NCBI GenBank assembly: GCA_023443095.1
Contig: JAEZVV010000094.1
Coordinates: 1-16,899 of the forward strand
Source: Pseudomonadota bacterium
Lineage (GTDB): Bacteria > Pseudomonadota > Gammaproteobacteria > Burkholderiales > Burkholderiaceae_F
Direction: 5' to 3'
Length of the DNA stretch: 16,899 bases
Shown here: positions 1 through 6,380 of the stretch, piece after piece
How the letters are laid out: the number at the start of each line of letters is the position of its first letter
How positions within the stretch are numbered: position 1 is the stretch's first letter
Notes under the pieces: model-generated
The model's database searches: none
What the model was told of the DNA's origin: nothing
What the model saw: only the letters and a program-made list of their open reading frames with translations
Made by a program: the position numbers and the translations under genes

Positions 1-110
1 TCGAGCTGGCCGCCGCCGCGCCGCGCCGTTTCGATGCCGACGCTTATCGCCTGGCGCGCCTGGCTCTGACCGGCGAACCAGCTTGGGCGCTAGAACTCGT
101 TGTGCTCTGA
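1..110 (+). CDS. C-terminal end of an unidentified protein (partial)
   Basis: A reading frame with codons starting at position 3 is open from the window edge to a TGA at 108-110. It encodes about 35 residues, including AYRLARLALTGEPAWALELV. The composition (Ala, Arg, Leu, helical) fits a normal protein C-terminus. The next start codon lies only 15-27 nt downstream on the same strand, so this gene is probably cotranscribed with the GltS gene. I cannot identify the family from this fragment. Confidence 0.5.
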   Translation, partial: ELAAAAPRRFDADAYRLARLALTGEPAWALELVVL

Positions 111-137
111 GGCTCGCCGCCTAGCATGGCTGCCGCC

Positions 138-1337
138 ATGCAAATCCAGCTCGACGTCTATTTCACCCTTGCTGCCGCAGCCGCCTTGCTGGTGATCGGG
201 CAAAGGGTCGTCGACCGCGTGAACTTCCTTGCCGACTACTCGATTCCGGCCGCCGTGGTGGGCGGCCTGATCGGCGCCCTGTTCATCACGGCGCTGCACG
301 GCATGTCGCCCATGCGGGTCGAGTTCGACCGCTCGCTGCTGTCGCCGCTCAACGTCCTGTTTTTCACCACGGTCGGCCTCACGGCCGACGCCCGCTCGCT
401 CAAAAAAGGCGGGCGCACCCTGCTGTTGTTCCTGGCAATCGTGGTCGGTTCGCTTTTCATGCAGAACGTGATCGGCGTGGTGATCGCCAAGCTGTTCGAC
501 CTGCACCCCGTCAACGGCCTGATCGCCGGCTCGATCACCCTCGCCGGCGGCCACGGCACCGGCGCCGCCTGGGCCGCCAAGTTCGCCGAAGAGCGCGGCC
601 TCACCAACGTCACCGAGCTAGCCCTGGCCTCGGCCACCTTCGGCCTGCTGATCGGCGGTTTTGCCGGCGGACCGCTCGGCGGCTGGCTGATCCGGCGCCA
701 CCGACTCCAGCCGGAGGCCGACTCCGGCCATCCGGTCGAAAGCCCCGAGACCCTGCCCGCCACCATCACCCAGCGGACCCTGGTGGTCACCCTGCTGCTC
801 GCCTTCGGCTCGATGGCGGTCGGCCTGGCCGCTTACGAAGTTCTGGGCCAGGGACCGGTCACCCTGCCCAGCTTCATCTGGGCCCTGCTGGTCGGCGTGT
901 TCGTCCGCAACATCTGCTCCTTCACCCACCTCTACCAGGTCGACGACCGCACCGTCGAGCTGCTGGGCGGGCTCACGCTGTCGCTTTTCCTGGCGATGGT
1001 GATCATGACCCTCAAGCTCGGCGAGCTGCTCGACCTTGCCGGCCCGATCGCCGTGATCCTGGCAGTGCAGACCGTCGCCGTCCTGCTCTACGCCAAGTTC
1101 GTCACCTTCCGTCTGATGGGGGGCAATTACGACGCGGCCCTGCTCGCCACTGGCCAGGTCGGCTTTTCGCTCGGATCGACCGCCACTGCCGTCGCCAACA
1201 TGCAGTCGGTCGCCACACATTTCGGTTATTCGCCGCTCGCCTTCCTGCTGGTGCCTATCACCGGCGCCTTCCTGATCGACATCGCCAACGCGGCGACGAT
1301 CCAGGCTTTTTTGCTGCTGCCATGGTTCAACTGGTGA
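138..1337 (+). CDS. gltS: GltS-family sodium/glutamate symporter
   Basis: This is an inner-membrane sodium-coupled glutamate carrier of the GltS (ESS) family. From the second ATG (138) it is 399 aa, against about 401 aa in E. coli. It keeps the family landmarks: the first pore-loop motif AGSITLAGGHGTGAAW, the later repeat-equivalent segment NYDAALLATGQVGFSLGSTATAVANMQ, and the NYDAA-type loop before it. An earlier in-frame ATG at 126 would add MAAA. I prefer 138 because E. coli GltS aligns from there (LDxxxTLxAA... close to the N-terminus), though neither start has a clear Shine-Dalgarno. The stop codon lies inside the next gene: the TAXI lipoprotein starts at 1322, giving a 16-nt overlap and implying translational coupling. 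Standard GltS proteins work without a binding protein, so the partner is unusual. Confidence 0.93.
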   Translation: MQIQLDVYFTLAAAAALLVIGQRVVDRVNFLADYSIPAAVVGGLIGALFITALHGMSPMRVEFDRSLLSPLNVLFFTTVGLTADARSLKKGGRTLLLFLAIVVGSLFMQNVIGVVIAKLFDLHPVNGLIAGSITLAGGHGTGAAWAAKFAEERGLTNVTELALASATFGLLIGGFAGGPLGGWLIRRHRLQPEADSGHPVESPETLPATITQRTLVVTLLLAFGSMAVGLAAYEVLGQGPVTLPSFIWALLVGVFVRNICSFTHLYQVDDRTVELLGGLTLSLFLAMVIMTLKLGELLDLAGPIAVILAVQTVAVLLYAKFVTFRLMGGNYDAALLATGQVGFSLGSTATAVANMQSVATHFGYSPLAFLLVPITGAFLIDIANAATIQAFLLLPWFNW

Positions 1338-2881
1338 TCCGCCGCTGGCTGTGGCTGCTGCCGCTGCTGCTGGCCCTGCTTGCCGGCTGCCAGCGCGGGC
1401 CCGATGCGGCCGTCGTCCGCGCCGAGCTGCAGGCGCAGCTCGATGCCGCCCTTGGCGGGCGGGTGCTGCAGATCGAAAGCCTGCGCCGCGCCGGCTCGAG
1501 TTCGATCAAGGAACCCGAAGGTCGCGGCCGCCTCGTGTATTACAACGCCCGCCTCAAGCTCAGCCGCGATTACGACTTCACCAAATGGGACGCCCACAGC
1601 GTGGCGACCCTGTCGGACCTGCTCGGGGCCGGCAAACAAGGCATCAAAGGACTCAAACGCGACGGCAATGCCGCGGGCGACGAGATCGGCGTGTACGGCG
1701 CCGCCGCCTTCGTCGACGACAGCGGCCGCTGGAAGCTGGTGCCGAGCAAATCCGCGCAGGAGGAGATCGAACAGCGGCTGCAGGCCGCGGCTGGCGCCAG
1801 CGGCACGATCGAGCAGGCGGCCGCCGCCGCAGCGGCCAAAGTGACCCGGGTCGACGTCCTCAACCGGGAGACTCCGCCCTCGCCGAGCGACGAAGCGATC
1901 AGGCAGCTGCGCAGCCTGGTGACGGCACCCAGCCCGGTTCCGCCCGTCGAGCGCGAAGCCATCGTCGCCAGCGAACTCGAGCGGGCCTACCGCAGCGCCC
2001 GCAACCGCATCAACCAGTTCGGCACCCGCCTGCTGCTGGTGGCCGCCCCCTCGGGCGGCGCTTACGCGGAGACCGCCGCTGCGCTGCAGGCCCGCGCCGA
2101 GTTCGCCAAGCTGCCGCTCGAAGTCAGCGAATCCGAAGGCAGCGTCGCCAATATCCGCCTGCTCGCCGCCGGCCGTGCCGATTTTGCCTTCGTGCAAAGC
2201 GACATCGCCGCCGCGGCCTACGCCGGGACCGGACGTTTCGCCGGCGCCCCCCAGCGCGAGTTGCGCGCCGTGGCCAGCCTGTTCCCCGAAGCGGTCCAAC
2301 TGGTGGCCCGCGCCGGCAGCGGCATCACCCGCGTCAAGGACCTCGCCGGCAAACGCGTCAACCTCGGCGCCGAGGGCTCGGGCACCCGCGCCAACGCGCT
2401 GGAAGTGCTGGCCGGCGCCGGACTCGACCCGGCCCAGCTCAGCGCCTTCGATCTCCCCCCAGCACCAGCCGCAGCCAAGCTCACCGCCGGCGAAATCGAC
2501 GCGATGTTCTACACCGTCCACCCGCCTGCTCCGATCCTGCAGGCGCTTGCTACCCGCGCCAAGCTGGTGTGGGTGCCGATCCCGGCCTCGACCGCGGCCC
2601 GCAACGCCGGCCTGCTGCCCTTCACGCTGGCCGCGCGGACCTATCCCGGCCAGACCCAGCCGCTCGAGACTGTCGCCGCCACCGCCCTGATGGTCACCCG
2701 GGCCGACGTTCCCGCCGAGAAAGTCGTGCAGATGGTGCGCCTGCTGTTCGAGCCGCGCGCCGAAGCGGTCGAAAGCGCCACCCTGTCGCACATCAATACG
2801 CGCACGGCGCGTGCAGGGGTGAGCATCCCCTGGTATCCGGCGGCCGAAGCCCTGCTTGCTCCCGCCGCGCCCTCTCGCTGA
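1322..2881 (+). CDS. TAXI-family solute-binding lipoprotein, partner of GltS
   Basis: This 519-aa protein begins with a lipoprotein signal: basic RR at 7-8, a Leu-rich core and the lipobox LAGC with Cys23, so it should be anchored on the periplasmic side. Residues 24 to about 235 form an N-terminal extension I do not recognise, including an Ala-rich stretch near 153-173. Residues about 237-515 match the TAXI (TRAP-associated extracytoplasmic immunogenic) receptor family: SGGAYAETAAAL, SVANIRLLAAGRADFAFVQS, the VKDLAGKRVNLGAEGSGTRA block and LTAGEIDAMFYTVHPP. Known TAXI proteins bind glutamate-like or dicarboxylate ligands and normally serve fused DctQM (TRAP) membrane proteins. None is encoded here. 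The only transporter beside it is GltS, whose gene it overlaps. I infer it delivers substrate to GltS. The family call is firm; the partnership is inference. Confidence 0.85.
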   Translation: MVQLVIRRWLWLLPLLLALLAGCQRGPDAAVVRAELQAQLDAALGGRVLQIESLRRAGSSSIKEPEGRGRLVYYNARLKLSRDYDFTKWDAHSVATLSDLLGAGKQGIKGLKRDGNAAGDEIGVYGAAAFVDDSGRWKLVPSKSAQEEIEQRLQAAAGASGTIEQAAAAAAAKVTRVDVLNRETPPSPSDEAIRQLRSLVTAPSPVPPVEREAIVASELERAYRSARNRINQFGTRLLLVAAPSGGAYAETAAALQARAEFAKLPLEVSESEGSVANIRLLAAGRADFAFVQSDIAAAAYAGTGRFAGAPQRELRAVASLFPEAVQLVARAGSGITRVKDLAGKRVNLGAEGSGTRANALEVLAGAGLDPAQLSAFDLPPAPAAAKLTAGEIDAMFYTVHPPAPILQALATRAKLVWVPIPASTAARNAGLLPFTLAARTYPGQTQPLETVAATALMVTRADVPAEKVVQMVRLLFEPRAEAVESATLSHINTRTARAGVSIPWYPAAEALLAPAAPSR

Positions 2882-2890
2882 AGGCCGACG

Positions 2891-3631
2891 ATGCAACCGA
2901 TCCCGCTGGCGCTCGATCTCGTCACCCAGCTCGCGCCCTGGGCTTGGCTGTCGCTGCTGGTCGCCCTGCTGGGCGCGGCCTGGATCCATTTCGACCTGCG
3001 CCACCGCCCGCCGCCGATGGCGGTGATGCGCTGGGTCTGGCCATTGGCGGCGCTCTGGGGCAGCGCTTTCGGCATCGCGCTCTACCTAGTCGCCGGCCGC
3101 GGCCAGCCCGCCGCCCAGCCTAGGTCCGCAATGGCGGGCATGGACATGAAGTCCATGAGCGGCGGCTCGATGGCGATGGCTTCGAGCCGCCCCTTCCCGC
3201 TACGGGTGGCCGCCGGAACCGCCCACTGCGGCGCCGGCTGTGCCGTCGCCGACCTCGTCGGCGGCTGGCTCTTTTACCTGGTGCCGTGGGTGATCGCCGG
3301 CAGCGCAGTCCTGGGCGAATGGACCGGCGAATACCTGCTCGCCCTGGTGTTCGGAGTCGGCTTCCAATACGCGGCGATCCAGCCGATGCTGAACCTGCCG
3401 CCGCTGCAGGCGATCGCTCGCGCCTTCAAGGTCGATGTGCTTTCTCTTAGCGCCTGGCAGCTCGGCATGTACGGCTTCATGGCCCTGGTCCTGTTCGTCT
3501 GGCTGGGCCGGGTTCCGCCCAGCCACCCAGTGTTCTGGTTCGCCATGCAGGGCGCGATGATCGCGGGCTTCTTCTGCTCCTACCTGGTGAACTGGTGGCT
3601 GATCCGCACCGGAGTGAAACCCGCGATGTGA
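2891..3631 (+). CDS. DUF4396 integral membrane protein with Met-rich loop
   Basis: This 246-aa polytopic protein has hydrophobic segments near residues 15-32, 48-68, 120-141, 148-163, 190-206 and 215-238. The segment TAHCGAGCAVADLVGGWLFY (Cys113, Cys117) is the hallmark I associate with DUF4396. Between the second and third hydrophobic segments lies a Met-rich linker at residues 81-96, with Met at 81, 84, 86, 89, 94 and 96, resembling the Met motifs of copper-handling proteins. The gene starts 9 nt after the TAXI gene with a weak upstream AAGG, so it is probably the last gene of the gltS operon. The family has no assigned function that I know of. Metal binding by the HCGAGC motif and the Met loop is inference. 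Confidence 0.8.
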   Translation: MQPIPLALDLVTQLAPWAWLSLLVALLGAAWIHFDLRHRPPPMAVMRWVWPLAALWGSAFGIALYLVAGRGQPAAQPRSAMAGMDMKSMSGGSMAMASSRPFPLRVAAGTAHCGAGCAVADLVGGWLFYLVPWVIAGSAVLGEWTGEYLLALVFGVGFQYAAIQPMLNLPPLQAIARAFKVDVLSLSAWQLGMYGFMALVLFVWLGRVPPSHPVFWFAMQGAMIAGFFCSYLVNWWLIRTGVKPAM

Positions 3632-3638
3632 TCTAGCC

Positions 3639-3653
3639 CGCCGTGTGACGGCG
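3639..3653 (+). terminator. weak hairpin after the DUF4396 gene
   Basis: CGCCGT and ACGGCG form a 6-bp stem with a GTG loop just after the stop codon at 3631. No T-run follows, so this is at best a weak or Rho-assisted stop. It also overlaps the upstream edge of the candidate promoter for the next gene. Confidence 0.25.
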
Positions 3654-3657
3654 CTCC

Positions 3658-3686
3658 CCGACAAGCGTCGTCGGCGCGCCTACAGT
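3658..3686 (+). promoter_or_regulatory. candidate sigma-70 promoter for the DUF302 gene
   Basis: CCGACA (3658-3663, 4 of 6 to TTGACA) and TACAGT (3681-3686, 4 of 6 to TATAAT) are separated by 17 nt. They lie 23 nt upstream of the DUF302 start, which itself has an AGGAG ribosome-binding site. Short degenerate boxes like these also arise by chance. Confidence 0.35.
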
Positions 3687-3709
3687 GGTGCCCCCAACCA
3701 GGAGCCGCC

Positions 3710-4099
3710 ATGCAAAACGCCTACGGATTCGGCAAGTCCACGCCGCTGTCTTTCGACGACGCGATCACCAAAGTCACGGCCGCTCTGGCCGCCGAAGGTT
3801 TCGGCATCCTGACCGAAATCGACGTCGCCGCCACTCTCAAGAAGAAGCTCGGCGTCGAGCTTCCACCGTACCGCATCCTTGGCGCCTGCAATCCGCCCTT
3901 GGCCCATCGGGCGCTCAGCGCCGAGCCGACGGTGGGACTGCTGCTGCCCTGCAATGTGGTGGTGCGGGTCGCCGACGGGGCGACCCAGGTCGAGTTCATG
4001 GACCCGGCGATGATGCAGAAGATGACGGACAACGCCGAGCTCGCCGGCGTCGCCGCCGAAGTGCGCGAACGTTTGCTGCGGGTGATGGACGCGGTCTAA
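3710..4099 (+). CDS. DUF302 domain protein
   Basis: This 129-aa soluble protein lacks a signal peptide and spans a single DUF302 domain. The family pattern is visible: an opening FDDAITKVTAALAAEGFGIL, then TEIDVAATLKKKLGVELPPYRILGACNP, then GLLLPCNVVVRV and a VEFMDPAMM segment before a C-terminal helix. The Cys in ILGACNP and in LLPCNV are the only cysteines. The start is supported by AGGAG ending 5 nt before the ATG. The gene stands alone with its own likely promoter and meets the minus-strand peptidase gene tail to tail 17 nt away. DUF302 proteins are widespread and small, and their biochemical role is unclear to me. Confidence 0.85.
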   Translation: MQNAYGFGKSTPLSFDDAITKVTAALAAEGFGILTEIDVAATLKKKLGVELPPYRILGACNPPLAHRALSAEPTVGLLLPCNVVVRVADGATQVEFMDPAMMQKMTDNAELAGVAAEVRERLLRVMDAV

Positions 4100-4109
4100 G
4101 GAGCAAGCC

Positions 4110-4140
4110 CTGCCGGCTATGGATACTTGTCGGCCGGCAG
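4110..4140. terminator. shared hairpin between convergent genes
   Basis: CTGCCGGC (4110-4117) and GCCGGCAG (4133-4140) form an 8-bp stem with a 15-nt loop. It sits in the gap between the convergent DUF302 and M15 genes and extends into the last codons of the latter. There is no T-tract on either strand, so termination activity is only suggested by position. Confidence 0.3.
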
Positions 4141-4584
4141 CTCGAAATGCGGTCCGTCGGTGAAGGCCGGCTTGCCTTCGGCGCGGCGGGTGTTGACGTA
4201 GTCGGCCAGCACGTTGGCCACCGGCGCCTCGGTATCGGTCAGCAAGACGTGCCAGGCGCCGCCCCAGCGGATCGGAACTCCCAACTGTTTGGCAGCGGTG
4301 CGCACGGCGTCAGCGATCTTGTAGATCGGCTCCCATTCCCAGCGCAGCTTGTCGTTGATGACCGGCACCAGATCGACCGCGTGACCGCTGATATGGCGCG
4401 AATTGAGGGTCTGGCTGGCGCCGGCGGCGACCAGCTTCTTCTGTTCTTCAAGCGTTCGGATGCCGTCGTGCACCGCGAAATCCTGCGGCGTGAGGCTTAG
4501 CGCCAGCTCGACCACTTTCACCAGGTCCGCGTGAACGCCTTCGAGTTCGCTGCGCGACTTCTTGCCCAAGGTGAACCCAGCCAT
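4117..4584 (-). CDS. M15-family (endolysin-type) peptidase, no signal peptide
   Basis: The start is set at 4584 because AGGAGG (4590-4595 on the minus strand) lies 5 nt before this ATG; the frame is open further upstream. The 155-aa product is one D-Ala-D-Ala carboxypeptidase/VanY-type domain. It has the zinc motif SRHISGHAVD (SxHxxGxAxD; zinc ligands are the first His and the last Asp) and a C-terminal DGPHFEL supplying the third zinc His and the catalytic acidic residue. The opening (FTLGKKSRSELEGVHADLVKVVE) is what I associate with phage L-alanyl-D-glutamate endopeptidase endolysins. There is no signal peptide or transmembrane anchor, and no holin or phage genes are nearby, so export is unexplained. 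It may be a domesticated or stranded endolysin. It lies 81 nt downstream of the secreted protein gene on the same strand. Confidence 0.85.
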   Translation of the reverse strand: MAGFTLGKKSRSELEGVHADLVKVVELALSLTPQDFAVHDGIRTLEEQKKLVAAGASQTLNSRHISGHAVDLVPVINDKLRWEWEPIYKIADAVRTAAKQLGVPIRWGGAWHVLLTDTEAPVANVLADYVNTRRAEGKPAFTDGPHFELPADKYP

Positions 4585-4665
4585 GCCGCCCTCCTGCATC
4601 GATCCGGCCCGCGCCGCTTGCGGCGATTCTGGGCGAAGCTCAAGCAACGCGGCGCGTCGTCCCGC

Positions 4666-5166
4666 TCAGCGTGGGACTTCGATCTCGCAGTCGCTGCTCG
4701 CGGCCAGAGCCTGGTCCGGCTGCCACACCAGGTCGGCGGCGGACCAGTGCAAAGGAAAGGTGTAGCCGGGGCCGGCGATCAGGCGCTGGGCCTGCAGCAA
4801 TGGGTGGCCGGCGGCATCGAAAAAGAGCCGGACCTGGAGCCGGGTGCCGTTGCTGGCGGCAGCATCGATCTGCGCCGCGCGCAATCGTCCTTGCTCGTCG
4901 TAGACGTGGCGCCGCCGCAGGCCTGCATCGTCGCTGCCACTGCGGTCCGAATACACACGCGGAGCACCGCTCGCCGTCACCAGCAGTTCGCGAAAGTTGG
5001 TTTCACCCGGTGGGCAACGCTCGAACGAGCGAACGCGAGAGTCCAGGCGGCCGGCCGCTTCCTCGCTTGTGGCGGCCGCGAACTCGGCGCGCGCCGTGGC
5101 CAGCTCGTCGGCCGTGGCCGTAACAGCCCCAAGGGCCAGGCTCAGAGCGCAGACAAGTCTTTTCAT
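4666..5166 (-). CDS. secreted protein of unknown function
   Basis: This frame is open from further upstream, but the ATG at 5166 gives a classical Sec signal peptide (MKRLVCALSLALGAVTATA, then DELA), so I chose it. The protein is 166 aa. The mature part has an Ala/Glu-rich helical start, then a beta-rich region (FRELLVTASGAPRVYSD, RRRHVYDEQGRLRAAQID, LQVRLFFDAAGHPLLQAQRL) with the style of YD-like strands. Two cysteines remain, one in RCPPGE and one near the C-terminus (SSDCEIEV), and could form a disulfide in the periplasm. I do not recognise a family. It lies 140 nt downstream of the nosL cluster on the same strand, so it could be a distal member or have its own promoter. Confidence 0.75.
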   Translation of the reverse strand: MKRLVCALSLALGAVTATADELATARAEFAAATSEEAAGRLDSRVRSFERCPPGETNFRELLVTASGAPRVYSDRSGSDDAGLRRRHVYDEQGRLRAAQIDAAASNGTRLQVRLFFDAAGHPLLQAQRLIAGPGYTFPLHWSAADLVWQPDQALAASSDCEIEVPR

Positions 5167-5307
5167 GGGACGGACCTTACACGCGCCCCGCATCCGCGGC
5201 GACGGTACGAACTCAGACCGCGGCATGCGCTCGCGCAAAGGATCGCGGCCTGATCCCGCAGCACCTAACCCGCGAGCCAAGCGCGACACGCATCCATCCT
5301 CAACGCC

Positions 5308-5778
5308 TCAACGCGCGTCCAAGGCCTGCAGAAGCTCGCGGCCTACGTCCGGGTAGCGCAGGATGCGTTTTGCGCGATGCTCGGTGAAAAACGCCTGGGC
5401 GTCGGCCGCGCTCGCGAATGCCACCAGTTCGTGCCCCATGGGGCCGAGCACATCCGAGCCGATCACGTAGTGCGCACTGCGCGCGTCGATCCGCTCCAGC
5501 GAATAAAAGTCGGTGACTTCGATCGAGGTCAGCTGCTCCAGCCGGCGGCCGCGCAGATAACGCTCGGGATCCAGGCAAGCCTTGAACAAGTCCTTGGCGC
5601 CATCGAAGTACAAAGCGGCGTCAGCCCACACCATGGCCGCCACCCAATGTGGATACTTGGACACCAGCATGCCGCACACCGGACAGAGGTCGCGCGGACC
5701 CGGGCGTGGCGACGCGGCGCACACTCGCCCCGCCCACACCCAGGCCAGGCCAGCTCCCAGGCACTGGCGCCGGTTCAT
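5308..5778 (-). CDS. nosL: NosL-family protein (first paralogue)
   Basis: This 156-aa exported protein starts with MNRRQCLGAG and a hydrophobic stretch to about residue 22. The twin Arg could be Tat or Sec; no clear lipobox is seen. It carries the NosL core: CPVCGM at 32-37, an FDGAKDLFKACLDP segment at 58-71, and GPMGHELVAFAS at 112-123. NosL of nitrous-oxide reducers is a Cu(I)-binding chaperone for the copper centres of NosZ, and CPxCGM carries its metal-binding Cys/Met. Here no nosZ is nearby. The ATG overlaps the stop of the upstream second NosL gene by 4 nt (ATGA), and this is the last gene of the seven-gene cluster. Copper binding is inferred from the family; the recipient protein is unknown. 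Confidence 0.88.
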   Translation of the reverse strand: MNRRQCLGAGLAWVWAGRVCAASPRPGPRDLCPVCGMLVSKYPHWVAAMVWADAALYFDGAKDLFKACLDPERYLRGRRLEQLTSIEVTDFYSLERIDARSAHYVIGSDVLGPMGHELVAFASAADAQAFFTEHRAKRILRYPDVGRELLQALDAR

Positions 5779-6371
5779 CCTTGCTTGGCCGCCGCGCGGC
5801 GGCGCTCGGCGCGCAGTTTGCGGATCATGGCCACGTCGGCCGCCATGTCGAGATAGGCTTCGCGCAGCGCCTCGTCAAACGCCGCGAGCGTGCCGCCATG
5901 GCGCGACTGAAACTGCCGCGCCACCTCGGGGGAAGCAAAACCGTGCTTGCTGCGCTTGGTCATCGCATGCTTGAGATCGGCGCCGATCAAAAAATGCAGC
6001 TGTTCCACCGCCACCAGCGGACGCGGATCCAGCGCCGACCCGTAATCAGTGCCCCAGATGCTCTTGGGGTCGCGGTCGATGTTCAGGCCCAGGCTCAGCG
6101 CCAAACAGTGGATCGAACACACGCCATCGACCAGATCGTCGCTGTACTGCACCAACATGCGCGCTCGATGGTGTTCGCGACGGTCCATGCCGCAGTAGGG
6201 ACAGCGCGCATAACGCGAGAATTCGTGTCCCAGCGGATTGGGATCGGGCATTTGCTTGGGGATGAACTGCGCCGGGCTGCCGTCGCCCGCACAAACCGAC
6301 GGCTGCGCGGCAGCCGGCAAGCCAAGGCTCGCCCCCAAAAATGTCAACCCCAGACACTGACGCCGTTTCAT
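5775..6371 (-). CDS. NosL-family protein (second, divergent paralogue)
   Basis: The start at 6371 is supported by GGAG 6 nt upstream; a TTG two codons earlier is less likely. The 198-aa protein has a twin-Arg-type N-terminus (MKRRQCLGLT) and a signal ending near AAAQ. It has CPYCGM at 57-62 and an extra pair, CSIHC, at 85-89 (VDGVCSIHCLALSL), absent from its neighbour. The C-terminal third contains HGFASPEVARQFQSRHGG, matching the NosL segment after the GPMGHE position, then a long basic helix. Compared with its neighbour it is longer, has lost the GPMGHE box and gained Cys/His. This suggests a different metal site or partner. It is separated from the upstream membrane protein gene by 9 nt. 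Confidence 0.82.
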   Translation of the reverse strand: MKRRQCLGLTFLGASLGLPAAAQPSVCAGDGSPAQFIPKQMPDPNPLGHEFSRYARCPYCGMDRREHHRARMLVQYSDDLVDGVCSIHCLALSLGLNIDRDPKSIWGTDYGSALDPRPLVAVEQLHFLIGADLKHAMTKRSKHGFASPEVARQFQSRHGGTLAAFDEALREAYLDMAADVAMIRKLRAERRRAAAKQG

Positions 6372-6380
6372 AACCAACTC

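Noticed and set aside
1226..3004. Long minus-strand open frame opposite the TAXI and DUF4396 genes
   Set aside because: It is antisense to well-supported genes, rich in Gly/Arg/Gln and without domains. This is typical of GC-rich shadow frames.
1351..3123. Long plus-strand open frame overlapping the TAXI gene
   Set aside because: Arg/Pro/Ala-rich frame-shifted reading of the TAXI gene with no recognisable motif; the TAXI frame carries the lipobox and domain.
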